DNA from: Streptomyces agglomeratus
Lineage (GTDB): Bacteria; Actinomycetota; Actinomycetes; Streptomycetales; Streptomycetaceae
Reading direction: 5' to 3'
DNA length: 64,000 nucleotides
Assembly (NCBI RefSeq): GCF_001746415.1
Contig: NZ_MEHJ01000001.1
Location: 4,292,501-4,356,500 of the forward strand
The position numbers and the translations under genes are program-made. Of the stretch, positions 46,125-54,995 are shown in pieces (positions within the stretch are counted from its first letter, which is position 1; every line of letters begins with the position of its first letter). The notes under the pieces were generated by a model. It did no database searches. It was not told the origin of the DNA and saw only the letters and a list, made by a program, of their open reading frames with translations.

Positions 46125-46487
46125 TCAGTAGACGAGGGACTGGACGCCGTCCGCCATGATCTCGCTCACGAAGACCTGGGCACCCGCGATCCGTACGCCC
46201 TCGATCACGTCCTTCTCGGTGATCTCGCGGCGCGCCGCGCACTGCGTGCACAGCGTGATCTGTCCCGCCGCGTTGATCGACTCGATCAGGTCCGGCAGCG
46301 GCGCCGCGTGCGGCAGCTCGAACTCGGCCGCGCGGCCCGGCAGCGCGAACCACGAGGACTCGCCGGTCAGCCAGAGCGAGACCTCCACCCCACTGGCCAC
46401 GGCCACCGCCGCCACCGTGAACGCCTGCGAACACCGCTCGGGGGCGTCGGCCCCGGCGGTCACCTTGATCACGAGCTTCTTCGCCAT
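46125..46487 (-). CDS. DsrE-family protein
   Basis: A 120-aa DsrE/F-like protein (MAKKLVIKVTAGADAPERCS...) with a conserved TLCTQCAARREI Cys-x2-Cys motif that could carry sulfur. DsrE-type proteins relay sulfur between donor enzymes; a sulfurtransferase and a MoaD-like carrier lie nearby. The frame extends upstream, but the ATG at 46487 gives the normal N-terminal strand of the fold. No neighbouring DsrF/H, so it is a stand-alone member. Confidence 0.9.
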   Translation of the reverse strand: MAKKLVIKVTAGADAPERCSQAFTVAAVAVASGVEVSLWLTGESSWFALPGRAAEFELPHAAPLPDLIESINAAGQITLCTQCAARREITEKDVIEGVRIAGAQVFVSEIMADGVQSLVY

Positions 46488-46663
46488 GTCCGAACTGTAA
46501 TCCGCCGCCACGGCGACCCGCGGGTGCCCGTCCTCCGGCCGGTGACGCTCCGGTCGGCCGCCGGCCGAGCCGGGGACGCCCCTCGCAGAGAACGCCGCGC
46601 CCCCGGCGACTAAGCTGGGGCGCGGCCCCCGTACTGCCCACCGCTCATGCAAGGAGCAACCCC

Positions 46664-46765
46664 GTGCTGACGATTTTCTTCGAAGCCCTGCTGGTTCTGG
46701 TCTGCGTCGGTGTTCTCGCCTTCGCCGGTCTGACCGTGAAGAAGCTCTACCAGGGTCAGCGCTAA
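46664..46765 (+). CDS. 33-aa single-helix membrane microprotein
   Basis: GTG at 46664 with AAGGAG 7 bases upstream encodes 33 residues: a hydrophobic helix (TIFFEALLVLVCVGVLAFAG) followed by the basic end KKLYQGQR, ending TAA at 46765. GC3 is high throughout. Such single-pass microproteins often associate with larger membrane complexes. It precedes the FABP/nitrobindin gene by 35 bases and may be co-transcribed. Confidence 0.8.
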   Translation: MLTIFFEALLVLVCVGVLAFAGLTVKKLYQGQR

Positions 46766-46800
46766 CCCACCCCTCCCCTCACAGATCGCCTGAGCAGCTC

Positions 46801-47364
46801 ATGATCGAGATTCCGTCCGACCTCCACCCGGACCTTGTCCCCCTCGTCTTCCTCCTCGGTAACTGGGAGGGTGCGGGCGTTTTCGACTTCCCCGGTGACG
46901 AGAAGGCCAACTTCGGCCAGGAAGTCACCTTCACCCACGACGGCCGGGACTTCCTCGAGTACGTCTCGCACACGTGGGTGCTCGACAACGAGGGCAAGAA
47001 GGTCCGGCCGCTGGAGAGCGAGTCCGGTTACTGGCGCGTCGACAAGGACCGCAAGGTCGAGGTCGTCATGATCCGCGACCAGGGCGTCGTCGAGGTCTGG
47101 TACGGCGAGCTGGCCGACCAGAAGCCGCAGATCGACCTGGTGACGGACGCGGTCGCGCGCACCGCCGCCTCGGGGCCGTACACCGGCGGCAAGCGTCTCT
47201 ACGGTTACGTCAAGAGCGACCTGATGTGGGTCGGCGAGAAGGCCACCCCGGACGTCGAGCTCCGCCCGTACATGTCGGCGCACCTGAAGAAGGTCGTCGA
47301 CCCGAGCGAGTGGGCGAAGGACCTCAAGGACCTGCCCGACGACGGCATCGCCTTCTTCAAGTAG
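46801..47364 (+). CDS. FABP-like / nitrobindin-type beta-barrel protein
   Basis: A 187-aa beta-barrel protein of the DUF1794/nitrobindin family. The GxWxGxG signature is GNWEGAG near residue 20. Bacterial homologues bind heme and may react with nitric oxide; the possible axial His is in MSAHLKKV near the C-terminus. Cytoplasmic, no signal peptide. Confidence 0.9.
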   Translation: MIEIPSDLHPDLVPLVFLLGNWEGAGVFDFPGDEKANFGQEVTFTHDGRDFLEYVSHTWVLDNEGKKVRPLESESGYWRVDKDRKVEVVMIRDQGVVEVWYGELADQKPQIDLVTDAVARTAASGPYTGGKRLYGYVKSDLMWVGEKATPDVELRPYMSAHLKKVVDPSEWAKDLKDLPDDGIAFFK

Positions 47365-47406
47365 GCGGACCTGGCCGGATGCCCGTCGGTCGCTCGCCAC
47401 GCTGCC

Positions 47407-47412
47407 TACACT
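47407..47412 (+). promoter_or_regulatory. -10 element for leaderless nur transcript
   Basis: TACACT ends 6 bases before the GTG start of nur. No ribosome site precedes the GTG, so transcription probably begins at the start codon. Confidence 0.6.
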
Positions 47413-47418
47413 GGGCAC

Positions 47419-47868
47419 GTGGTGAGCACCGACTGGAAAAGCGACCTGAGGCAGCGCGGCTACCGGCTGACGCCCCAGCGTCAGCTCGTCCTGGAAGCCG
47501 TGGACGCCCTGGAACACGCGACGCCGGACGACATCCTCGTCGAGGTGCGCAAAACGGCGTCGGGCGTGAACATCTCCACCGTCTACCGGACCCTTGAGCT
47601 CCTGGAGGAGCTGGGGCTGGTCAGTCACGCCCATCTGGGGCACGGGGCTCCGACGTACCACCTGGCGGACCGCCATCACCACATCCACCTGGTCTGCCGT
47701 GACTGTACGAACGTGATCGAGGCCGACATCGCGGTCGCCGCCGACTTCACGGCCAAGCTGCGCGAGAAGTTCGGCTTCGAGACGGACATGAAGCACTTCG
47801 CCATCTTCGGGCGCTGTGAGAAGTGCGCTGAGCGGGCTTCGGCCGAAGCTTCAACTACCGAGTCGTAG
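47419..47868 (+). CDS. nur: Nickel-responsive Fur-family regulator Nur
   Basis: Fur-family repressor of 149 aa. Winged helix (about 5-80, YRLTPQRQLVLEAVDALEHATPDDI and NISTVYRTLELLEE), then dimerisation domain with metal ligands: HHHIHLVCRDC and FGRCEKC (structural zinc Cys pairs) and the His cluster in DRHHHIH. This sequence closely follows what I remember of Streptomyces Nur, which represses nickel uptake and a superoxide dismutase gene. Two adjacent GTG codons; leaderless by the -10 placement. Confidence 0.9.
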   Translation: MVSTDWKSDLRQRGYRLTPQRQLVLEAVDALEHATPDDILVEVRKTASGVNISTVYRTLELLEELGLVSHAHLGHGAPTYHLADRHHHIHLVCRDCTNVIEADIAVAADFTAKLREKFGFETDMKHFAIFGRCEKCAERASAEASTTES

Positions 47869-47878
47869 GCTTGGCGTC

Positions 47879-48859
47879 ATGCTCCGACACTCACCGGCAA
47901 GCCCCTTGCTGTCCCTGCCCGGCGCCGTTCCCGCCGAAGGGCGCGACGAAGGCGTCGCCGCGCACTACGGAGACCTGTTCCGCGAGCAGCGGGCACTCGC
48001 GGGAGGCGCGGGTTTCGTCGACCTGTCCCACCGCGGCGTCGTCACCGTCACCGGCGACGACCGGCTGAGCTGGCTGCACCTCCTGCTCACGCAGCACGTC
48101 AGCGATCTCCCGGCGGGCCACGCCACCGAGGCGCTGATCCTCACCGCGCACGGTCATGTCGAGCACGCGATGTACCTCGTCGACGACGGTGAGACGGTGT
48201 GGATGCACGTCGAGCCGGGTACGCAGGGCGATCTCCTCGCGTACCTGGAGTCGATGAAGTTCTTCTACCGGGTGGAGACCGCCGACCGGACCGAGGACTT
48301 CGCGGTCGTTCACCTCCCGGCCGGCTCGATCGCCGACGTACCGGCGGGTGTGGCCGTACGGGAGACCTCGCACGGCCGGGACCTCTTCCTGCCGCGTACG
48401 GAGCTGGAGTCGTACGCCGCGGCGCACGGCCCGGCGATGGGCATCCTGGCGTACGAGGCCCTGCGCGTGGAGGCGCACCGGCCGCGCCTCGGCTTCGAGA
48501 CCGACCACCGCACGATTCCGCACGAGCTGGGCTGGATCGGCAGCGCCGTACACCTCCAGAAGGGCTGCTACCGGGGTCAGGAGACCGTCGCCCGGGTCCA
48601 GAACCTGGGGAAGCCGCCGCGGCGACTCGTCTTCCTGCACCTGGACGGCAGCGATGTGCTGCTGCCCCCGCCCGGTACGCCGGTGCGGCTCGCGGCGGAC
48701 GGTGAGGAGGGGCGCCAGCTCGGTTTCGTCACGACGTCGGCCCGCCACCACGAGCTGGGGCCGATCGCGCTGGCGCTGGTCAAGCGCAACGTGCCGGTGG
48801 ACGCGGAGCTGCTGGCGGGGAACACGGCGGCGGCGCAGGAAGTCGTCGTAGAGCCGTAG
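47879..48859 (+). CDS. YgfZ/GcvT-family folate-binding protein
   Basis: A 326-aa protein of the YgfZ family that binds folate and aids Fe-S cluster maintenance. The family signature is KGCYRGQETVARVQNLGKPPRR with the Cys in KGCYRGQE. It begins with DLSHRGVVTVTGDDRLSWLH, the usual first-domain motif. TAGGCT lies 7 bases before the ATG without a ribosome site, so this mRNA may also be leaderless. It follows nur by 10 bases. Confidence 0.92.
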   Translation: MLRHSPASPLLSLPGAVPAEGRDEGVAAHYGDLFREQRALAGGAGFVDLSHRGVVTVTGDDRLSWLHLLLTQHVSDLPAGHATEALILTAHGHVEHAMYLVDDGETVWMHVEPGTQGDLLAYLESMKFFYRVETADRTEDFAVVHLPAGSIADVPAGVAVRETSHGRDLFLPRTELESYAAAHGPAMGILAYEALRVEAHRPRLGFETDHRTIPHELGWIGSAVHLQKGCYRGQETVARVQNLGKPPRRLVFLHLDGSDVLLPPPGTPVRLAADGEEGRQLGFVTTSARHHELGPIALALVKRNVPVDAELLAGNTAAAQEVVVEP

Positions 48860-48892
48860 GAAGTGCTCTTGAGCCGCTGAGTCGTGACCGAG

Positions 48893-48921
48893 CCCAGCGC
48901 CGTTGGCCGTGGGGCGCTGGG
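48893..48921. terminator. Terminator between YgfZ gene and dtd
   Basis: 9-bp perfect stem CCCAGCGCC / GGCGCTGGG, 11-base loop, between convergent genes. Confidence 0.8.
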
Positions 48922-48926
48922 ACTCG

Positions 48927-49352
48927 TCAGACCTCGATCAGGACCGTGAACGGGCCGTCGTTCGTCAGGGAGACCCGCATCTGGGCTCCGAAGCGGCCCG
49001 TCTCGACGTGCGCGCCCAGTGCGCGGAGCTGGGCGACGACCTCGTCGACCAGGGGTTCGGCGATCTCGCCGGGGGCCGCGGCGTTCCAGGTCGGGCGGCG
49101 GCCCTTGCGGGCGTCCCCGTAGAGGGTGAACTGTGAAATGACCAGAAGTGGCGCATTCACATCGGAGCAGGACTTCTCACCCGCAAGGATCCGAACCGAC
49201 CAGAGCTTCCGGGCGAGCTGTGCGGCCTTGTCCGTTGTGTCCTCATGGGTGACTCCCACCAGCACACACAGACCTTCGCCCACGATTTCGCCGACCATTT
49301 GTCCGGCCACGACGACGCTCGCGCCGTCGACCCTCTGCACCACTGCACGCAT
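48927..49352 (-). CDS. dtd: D-aminoacyl-tRNA deacylase
   Basis: Removes D-amino acids from tRNA, 141 aa, full length. N-terminal [15 protein letters not shown]; active-site strand [19 protein letters not shown] with the catalytic Thr; the Gly-cisPro region ends TNDGPFT, where the usual motif is NxGPVT (Val to Phe). The long open frame upstream does not belong to it. Confidence 0.96.
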   Translation of the reverse strand: MRAVVQRVDGASVVVAGQMVGEIVGEGLCVLVGVTHEDTTDKAAQLARKLWSVRILAGEKSCSDVNAPLLVISQFTLYGDARKGRRPTWNAAAPGEIAEPLVDEVVAQLRALGAHVETGRFGAQMRVSLTNDGPFTVLIEV

Positions 49353-49472
49353 GCGGCCCAATCTAGCCGGGGCTGAACGGGCGTAGAGCGCCTGCGTAGC
49401 CGCCGTCAGGAGTGGCACGATGCACGGAGGCGGTGCGCGCCCCGCACCGGTCGAGGGGACGGAAACACATTC

Positions 49473-50102
49473 ATGAGCACACCTGGCGCCGGGCAGCCGC
49501 CCGGGCCCGTATCTCTGCCGATGATCCAGATGACGTCTTCCGCTTCCGCGGCGCGACCACCCGCGCAGCGGACGGGCGAGAGCATGGGCGGTGGCCTGCC
49601 GGTGCCGGACCGCGGGAACGGGGAGAAGAGCGATCTCGGTGTGCTGCGGCTGCCGGAACTGCGCGGTCTGCGCCGTGACTCGCAGCGCGACGAGGCGGAC
49701 CTCAGCTATGTGCGGCGGCTGCTGCACGGGCGGATCGACATTCTGCGGGCCGAGCTGGCGCGGCGTACGGGGCCGGAGTCCCCTGTCGTCGAGCGGCTTT
49801 CGGAGATCCTCGCCGACGCCCCTTCGCGTCACCGGTCCTCCGCCCGGCACGTGACGATGTCCACGCCGCAGAGCGAGGAGTTCCGGCTGCTGGCGGCGGA
49901 GATGCTGGCCGATGTGGAGCTGTCGGACCTGGCGGCCCGCACGGACGCGGAGCTGCACGAGGCGATGGGACGGCTGGTCCGTTACGAACAGCAGGTCTCG
50001 CGGCGCCGGCAGCACCTTCAGCGGACGGCGGACGATTGCAGTGCGGAGATTGCCCGCAGGTACCGTGATGGGGAAGCACAAGTAGACGACCTGCTGACCT
50101 GA
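49473..50102 (+). CDS. rsiG: RsiG, c-di-GMP-dependent anti-sigma factor for WhiG
   Basis: A 209-aa helical protein with the twin c-di-GMP motif of RsiG, E(X)3S(X)2R(X)3Q(X)3D. Helix one: E74, S78, R81, H85, D89 ([16 protein letters not shown]), with His in place of Gln. Helix two: E172, S176, R179, Q183, D187 ([16 protein letters not shown]). RsiG with c-di-GMP sequesters the sporulation sigma factor WhiG. The N-terminal ~55 residues are disordered. Context near dtd and an asparaginase matches my memory of Streptomyces. Confidence 0.88.
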   Translation: MSTPGAGQPPGPVSLPMIQMTSSASAARPPAQRTGESMGGGLPVPDRGNGEKSDLGVLRLPELRGLRRDSQRDEADLSYVRRLLHGRIDILRAELARRTGPESPVVERLSEILADAPSRHRSSARHVTMSTPQSEEFRLLAAEMLADVELSDLAARTDAELHEAMGRLVRYEQQVSRRRQHLQRTADDCSAEIARRYRDGEAQVDDLLT

Positions 50103-50158
50103 GGCCGCGATCCGGCCTTGCGGGAGCGTGGTCCTGTTCCCGTTCCCGGAAGGTCGAG

Positions 50159-51136
50159 ATGTCCTCCAGCACCGCCGCTGCCGCCGTGTCCCCGGTCATA
50201 TCCCCGGTCCTCGCGGAAATCGTCCGTTCGGGCTTCGTCGAGGGCCACCACCGGGGTTCGCTCGTCGTTCTGGCGGCGGACGGCAGCGTGGAGCTGGAGA
50301 TCGGTGACCCGTACGCCCCGGTCTTCCCGCGCTCCAGCAACAAGCCGATGCAGGCGGCGGCGATCCTGCGGGCCGGGCTCGACCTGTCGGGCGAGCGGCT
50401 GGCGCTCGCGGCGGCGAGCCACTCCGGGGAGCGCTTCCAGCTCGATCTCGTACGGAAGATGCTGGCGGAGGCCGGGCTCACGGAGGCCGAACTCCAGACC
50501 CCGCCGGACCTGCCGCTGGACCCGGTCGAGGCCGAGTCGTACCTCGCGGCGGGCGGGGTGCGGGAGCGGCTCACGATGAACTGCTCGGGCAAGCACGCGG
50601 CGATGCTGGCGGTGTGCGGGCTGAACGGCTGGGACGCCGCCTCGTACCTGGACCCGGCTCATCCGCTTCAGCGGCTCGTGCTGAGCGTGGTCGAGGAGGC
50701 CAGTGGCGAGCGCGTCGCGGCGGTCGGCACGGACGGGTGCGGTGCGCCGCTGATGGGGATCAGCCTGGTGGGGCTCGCGACGGCCTTCCGCCACTTCGTG
50801 CTGGCCGAGCCGGGCACGGCCGAGCGACGTGTCGCGGACGCGATGCGCGCGCACCCGGAGTACGTCGCCGGTACGCGTCGCCCCGACACCTGGCTGATGC
50901 GCGAGGTGCCGGGCGCGCTGTCCAAGATGGGCGCCGAGGCGGTGCAGGCGGTGGCCCTGCCGGACGGCCGCGCCCTCGCGTTCAAGGTCGACGACGGCGC
51001 CACGCGCGCGCTGGGGCCGGTGCTGGCGCGGGCGCTGCGGCGGCTCGGGGTGGAGGGGCCGGTGGTGGATCGCATCGGGCGGGCGCCGCTGATGGGCGGG
51101 GCGGCCGAAGTCGGGGAGATACGCGCGGCGTTCTGA
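50159..51136 (+). CDS. Asparaginase II-family amidohydrolase
   Basis: A 325-aa protein of the asparaginase_II family (distinct from E. coli-type asparaginases), hydrolysing asparagine to aspartate. Conserved blocks: [37 protein letters not shown] and [19 protein letters not shown] precedes the ATG. No signal peptide, so it is cytoplasmic. 56 bases after rsiG. Confidence 0.93.
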   Translation: MSSSTAAAAVSPVISPVLAEIVRSGFVEGHHRGSLVVLAADGSVELEIGDPYAPVFPRSSNKPMQAAAILRAGLDLSGERLALAAASHSGERFQLDLVRKMLAEAGLTEAELQTPPDLPLDPVEAESYLAAGGVRERLTMNCSGKHAAMLAVCGLNGWDAASYLDPAHPLQRLVLSVVEEASGERVAAVGTDGCGAPLMGISLVGLATAFRHFVLAEPGTAERRVADAMRAHPEYVAGTRRPDTWLMREVPGALSKMGAEAVQAVALPDGRALAFKVDDGATRALGPVLARALRRLGVEGPVVDRIGRAPLMGGAAEVGEIRAAF

Positions 51137-51231
51137 GGTCCACAGGTTGTGGGCGGCGGTGCGGTGGGCGGGTCGTTGGGCGGGCGGAAATGCGGGCGAC
51201 AGGCCGTACGCCGTGTGCTTAGCGTGAGCGC

Positions 51232-52476
51232 ATGAGTGTCGATGTCCGTACGGTCGCCGAGTCCGAGTTCCCCGACTGGCTGCGAGCCCTGGCCACCGGC
51301 TTCCTCCGCCCGCCCGTCGTTCCGCCGCACGAGGCGGCGGAGCGCCTGCCGCACATGGGCCTGCCCAGGGTTCGGGGCGCGTTCGACGACGGGCGCTGTG
51401 TCGCGACGTACCGCTCCTTCGCGCAGGAACTCACGGTGCCGGGCGGTGCGCGGGTGCCGGCGAGCGCTGTCTCGAACGTGACGGTGTCCCCCACGCACCG
51501 CCGCCGCGGGCTGCTCGGCCGCATGATGGGCCCCGACCTCGCGGAGGCGAAGGAGCGCGGCGACGTGCTGTCGACGCTGATCGCCGCCGAGTACCCGATC
51601 TACGGACGGTACGGGTTCGGGCCCGCCACCTCGATCACCGAGTGGGAGATCGACGTACCGCGGGCCGGGCTCGACGCGCGCTGGGCGGGGCCCGGCGACG
51701 GGGGCCGGATCGATCTGGTCGACGGGGCCGACGTACGCAAGCTCGGGCCCGAGCTGCACGAGCGCTTCCGGGCGAGGCAGCACGGCGCGGTCGACCGGTC
51801 CGAGCGCTGGTGGCAGCTCAACACGGGCCGGGTGGTGACGTCGGTCGAGCCCTGGACCGAGCCGTTCTACGCCGTCTACCGCTCGGCGCGGGGCGAGGTG
51901 GAGGGACTGCTGGTCTACCGCGCCGACGAGAAGTGGGGCGACGCCAAGCAGCCGCTCAACACGGCGACCGTACGCGACCTGATCGCGGTGTCGCCGGCGG
52001 CCGAGCGCGCGCTGTGGCACTTCGTCTGCGCGGTCGACTGGATCACGACGGTACGGTCCGGCTACCGCGCCGGCGACGATCTCCTCCCCCTCCTCCTCCC
52101 GGACCCCAGGGCCGCCAGGGTCGTGACCCAGGCGGACTTCCTCTGGGTGCGGCTGCTGGACGTGGCACGCGCCCTGGAGGCCCGTACGTACGCGGTGCCC
52201 GGCTCGCTCGTGCTCGACGTGCGCGACGCGGCGGGACTGGCCGGCGGGCGGTTCCGGCTGGATGCCTCGGCGCAGGGCGCCGTGTGCGCCCCTTCGGCGG
52301 AGCCGCCCGGTCTGACCCTGGGGGTGGGGGAGTTGGGGTCGCTGTACCTGGGCGAGGAGTCCGCGGTGCGGCTTGTCGCGCTCGGCCGGGCCGAGGAGGG
52401 GGCGGCGGGCGCCGCCGCCGTGGCCGACGCCCTGTTCCGTACGTCCAGGCGACCGTGGTGCCCGGACGTCTTCTGA
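51232..52476 (+). CDS. Eis-like GNAT acetyltransferase
   Basis: A 414-aa protein with the three-part Eis layout: N-terminal GNAT ([19 protein letters not shown] acetyl-CoA loop; [10 protein letters not shown]), a second GNAT-like domain, and an SCP2-like C-terminal domain. Mycobacterial Eis acetylates aminoglycosides and other amines; the substrate here is unknown. Ends Asp-Val-Phe, the free C-terminus being important in Eis proteins. Confidence 0.92.
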   Translation: MSVDVRTVAESEFPDWLRALATGFLRPPVVPPHEAAERLPHMGLPRVRGAFDDGRCVATYRSFAQELTVPGGARVPASAVSNVTVSPTHRRRGLLGRMMGPDLAEAKERGDVLSTLIAAEYPIYGRYGFGPATSITEWEIDVPRAGLDARWAGPGDGGRIDLVDGADVRKLGPELHERFRARQHGAVDRSERWWQLNTGRVVTSVEPWTEPFYAVYRSARGEVEGLLVYRADEKWGDAKQPLNTATVRDLIAVSPAAERALWHFVCAVDWITTVRSGYRAGDDLLPLLLPDPRAARVVTQADFLWVRLLDVARALEARTYAVPGSLVLDVRDAAGLAGGRFRLDASAQGAVCAPSAEPPGLTLGVGELGSLYLGEESAVRLVALGRAEEGAAGAAAVADALFRTSRRPWCPDVF

Positions 52477-52577
52477 CCGGGGCTCTCACGTGATCAGGGC
52501 TCTCGACGCCCGCTCGGGAGGCCGTTCGGCCGGACCGGCGGAGCCGCCCGGACGCGCGGGGCCCGGGCGGCCCTGCC

Positions 52578-53051
52578 TCAGACGTCCGTACGCCGCAGCC
52601 GCACCACCGGGATGTCGCGCGTGGTCTTCTTCTGGTAGCTCTCGTACGGCGCGAAGACGTCGACCAGGTGCGGCCACACCCGGGCCTTCTCCTCGGCGGA
52701 CAGTGTCTCGGCTCGGGCCGGGAACCGCTCGGTGCCGACCCGCAGCCGCACCTGCGGGTTGGCCTGGATGTTCAGGTACCACAGGGGGTGGTCGTCCGAC
52801 CCGCCCTTCGACGCCACGACCAGGTGGTCCTCGCCGTCGCGCCCGTAGATCAGCACCGTGCGCCGGGCGGTCCCGCTGCGCCGGCCGACGTAGTCCATCA
52901 ACAGGCAGGGGGCGCCCTGCATGGTGGTGCCCCTGGTGCCGCCCGACTCCTCGTACAGCTCGGCCTGCTCGGCCACCCAGCCGCTGGGGCTGAGCTTCAC
53001 CGCTTCGGTGCCGTCGCCGGCGCCGTTCTCGTCTGTCACGTGTGTGGTCAC
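52578..53051 (-). CDS. F420-dependent nitroreductase-family (Ddn-like) protein
   Basis: A 157-aa split-barrel protein of the deazaflavin-dependent nitroreductase family. Family marks: MDYVGRRSGTARRTVLIYG, VVASKGGSDDHPLWYLNI and VRLRVGTERFPARAE. It probably reduces quinones or nitro compounds with F420H2. GTG at 53051 follows AAGGAG at 8 bases. Divergent from the DinB gene. Confidence 0.93.
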   Translation of the reverse strand: MTTHVTDENGAGDGTEAVKLSPSGWVAEQAELYEESGGTRGTTMQGAPCLLMDYVGRRSGTARRTVLIYGRDGEDHLVVASKGGSDDHPLWYLNIQANPQVRLRVGTERFPARAETLSAEEKARVWPHLVDVFAPYESYQKKTTRDIPVVRLRRTDV

Positions 53052-53180
53052 CCGTACTGCTCCTTCTCGCCGTGTCGCTGTCGTCCCGTAGTGCCGGACA
53101 CCATCCAGGGTCACCCCTGGCGTCCCCGGCGGGGCAAAATCGCTCGACAACGGGCGTACGGGCAAAGAACATTCACCCCG

Positions 53181-53684
53181 ATGACACGAACCGACATGCC
53201 TCCCACGCCCGACGAGCGCGCCTCGCTCGTGACCTTCCTCGACTACGTCCGCGACACCGCGCGCGCCAAGTGTGACGACGTGTCGCCCGAGGACGCCCGC
53301 AGGGCCCCGCTGCCCGGTTCGCCGCTGATGACGCTGTGCGGGCTCATCAGCCACCTCCACTGGGTGGAGTACTACTGGTTCCAGGTGGTGTTCCTCGGCG
53401 AGGAGGACCAGGGGCCGTGGACGGAGGAGGACCCCGACCGCGAGATGCGCATCGCGCTCGACGTCCCGCTGGCCGACCTCCTCTCGGCGTACGAGGCGCA
53501 GTGCGCCCGCTACCGGGAGCTGGTCGCCGCCAACGACCTGGACACCGAGGCGAAGCGCGCCCGGGACGGCCGCAGGCCGGTCAACCTGCGCTGGATCCTG
53601 CTGCATCTGATCGAGGAGACGGCCCGTCACAACGGCCACCTGGACATCCTGCGGGAGCTGGCGGACGGCCGTACGGGCTCCTAG
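53181..53684 (+). CDS. DinB-family (DUF664) putative metalloenzyme
   Basis: A 167-aa four-helix-bundle protein. DUF664/DinB features: ligand His residues in LISHLHWVEYYWF and ETARHNGHLDILRELADG. DinB-like proteins include mycothiol- and bacillithiol-dependent transferases, which fits this mycothiol producer, but the substrate is unknown. ATG at 53181; weak ribosome site. Confidence 0.9.
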   Translation: MTRTDMPPTPDERASLVTFLDYVRDTARAKCDDVSPEDARRAPLPGSPLMTLCGLISHLHWVEYYWFQVVFLGEEDQGPWTEEDPDREMRIALDVPLADLLSAYEAQCARYRELVAANDLDTEAKRARDGRRPVNLRWILLHLIEETARHNGHLDILRELADGRTGS

Positions 53685-53720
53685 GGACGTTGCCGGGGGC
53701 ACCCCGGAGGCGCACCGGGC

Positions 53721-53818
53721 GGCGGGTCACCCGGCCGGCGGCGCGTCTGCACGGCGGCGGGTCAGCCGGCCGGCGGCGCGTCTGCACGGCGGCGGGTCAG
53801 CCGGCCGGCGGGGCGTCC
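53721..53818. repeat. 35-bp tandem repeat, 2.8 copies, spanning a gene 3' end
   Basis: Units starting with GGCGGGTCA at 53721, 53756 and 53791 repeat with a strict 35-bp period and one or two changes. The array covers the last codons and stop of the leftward gene ending at 53797 and continues beyond, as if the gene end had been duplicated. Confidence 0.92.
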
Positions 53819-54402
53819 GCGCTCTTGAGGTCGCGGCGCTGCGGACGGCGAGGCGGGACCACGTCACGCCGACGGCGCTCCAGGGTCAGCATCGGCCCCC
53901 GGCCGCCCGGCAGCGCGACCACCGCACCGGAGGCGGGGCTTCCGGCCATCCACACACCGTTCTCCATCGCCGGGTCCCAGCGGTACCACCGCAGCGGATC
54001 ACGCGCCGTCAGCGCCCTGGACCAGCCGCCTTCCCTGGTCATCAGCTGTACGGGCACGCCGCCCGGGTCCCGCGTGCCCTGCTGCCTGCGCAACGCCGCC
54101 CGGCTCTGCCACGGGTTGTCCCGCAGCACCGCGCGCATGCGGCCCAGGCGGCGCAGGGACCCGATGGAGGAGTACAGCGCGCAGGGGAGCAGCAGGCCGA
54201 AGAAGAGCGCGGGGACGACGCCCGCGCCGGCCCGGCGGATCTGCGGCGCGTACAGGCCGGTGACGGCGAGGGCCGTCAGCGTCAGCAGTACGCAGACGAC
54301 CAGGCCGCCGGCGACACGCCGTCGCGCGCTCTGCCATGCCTTCCGCGTCTCCGTATGGTCGAAGGCGCATCCGGCCGGTGGCAGTGGGACGTCGTAGGGC
54401 AT
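53797..54402 (-). CDS. Hypothetical membrane protein
   Basis: A 201-aa protein with two membrane helices (about 31-51 and 62-82) and a basic C-terminal cytoplasmic half containing WYRWDPAMENGVWMAGS. No named family recognised. The ATG at 54402 follows AGGAGC at 8 bases; 42 upstream in-frame residues were rejected. Its 3' end lies in a 35-bp repeat array. Confidence 0.8.
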   Translation of the reverse strand: MPYDVPLPPAGCAFDHTETRKAWQSARRRVAGGLVVCVLLTLTALAVTGLYAPQIRRAGAGVVPALFFGLLLPCALYSSIGSLRRLGRMRAVLRDNPWQSRAALRRQQGTRDPGGVPVQLMTREGGWSRALTARDPLRWYRWDPAMENGVWMAGSPASGAVVALPGGRGPMLTLERRRRDVVPPRRPQRRDLKSADAPPAG

Positions 54403-54490
54403 GCGTACCGCTCCTGGCGTGGGGCACTGGTGTTCCCAGGGACCGTATACCTCTGCTCCGGCCGCTCTGCTCCGGCCGCGACACGCGAAC

Positions 54491-54518
54491 ACTTTTGCAA
54501 GCAGCCGCTTGCAAAAGT
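54491..54518. promoter_or_regulatory. Perfect 12-bp palindrome before the XRE gene
   Basis: Inverted repeat ACTTTTGCAAGC / GCTTGCAAAAGT with a 4-base AGCC centre, 26 bases before the regulator start and in an AT-rich patch of GC-rich DNA. Probable autoregulatory operator of the XRE regulator. Confidence 0.85.
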
Positions 54519-54544
54519 TAGCGCTCATGCCGCACTATCGGGAC

Positions 54545-54970
54545 ATGGCATCACTCAACGTCGGCAATCTCGGCGAGTACTTGCGCGAGCAGCGGCGCAC
54601 CGCGCAGCTGTCGCTGAGGCAGCTCGCCGACGCCGCCGGGGTGTCCAATCCGTACCTCAGCCAGATCGAGCGCGGCCTGCGCAAGCCCAGTGCGGAGATT
54701 CTCCAGCAGCTCGCGAAGGCGCTGCGGATCTCCGCCGAGACGCTGTACGTCCAGGCCGGGATCCTCGACGAGCGGGAGCGCGAGGAGCTGGAGACGCGCG
54801 CCGTCATCCTCGCCGACCCGTCGATAAACGAGCGGCAGAAGCAGGTGCTGCTCCAGATCTACGAGTCGTTCCGCAAGGAGAACGCCACGGACACCCCGTC
54901 GGACGCCCCTGCCGACGGCCCCCGCACTGCCGACGGCAGTGATGCCGGCACACCACCACCCTCACAGTGA
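54545..54970 (+). CDS. XRE-family helix-turn-helix regulator
   Basis: A 141-aa regulator with an N-terminal XRE HTH (about 8-64: LGEYLREQRRTAQLSLRQLA, VSNPYLSQIERGLRKPS), a middle Glu/Arg helix (DEREREELETRAVILAD) and a disordered Pro/Thr C-terminus. No ribosome site before the ATG at 54545, so the mRNA may be leaderless; an in-frame ATG at 54527 is the alternative. It starts an XRE-HbhA-like-DUF2516 block, the order seen at Rv0474-Rv0476 in M. tuberculosis from memory. Confidence 0.92.
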   Translation: MASLNVGNLGEYLREQRRTAQLSLRQLADAAGVSNPYLSQIERGLRKPSAEILQQLAKALRISAETLYVQAGILDEREREELETRAVILADPSINERQKQVLLQIYESFRKENATDTPSDAPADGPRTADGSDAGTPPPSQ

Positions 54971-54995
54971 ACTGAGCTCCGGGAGGACCACAGTC

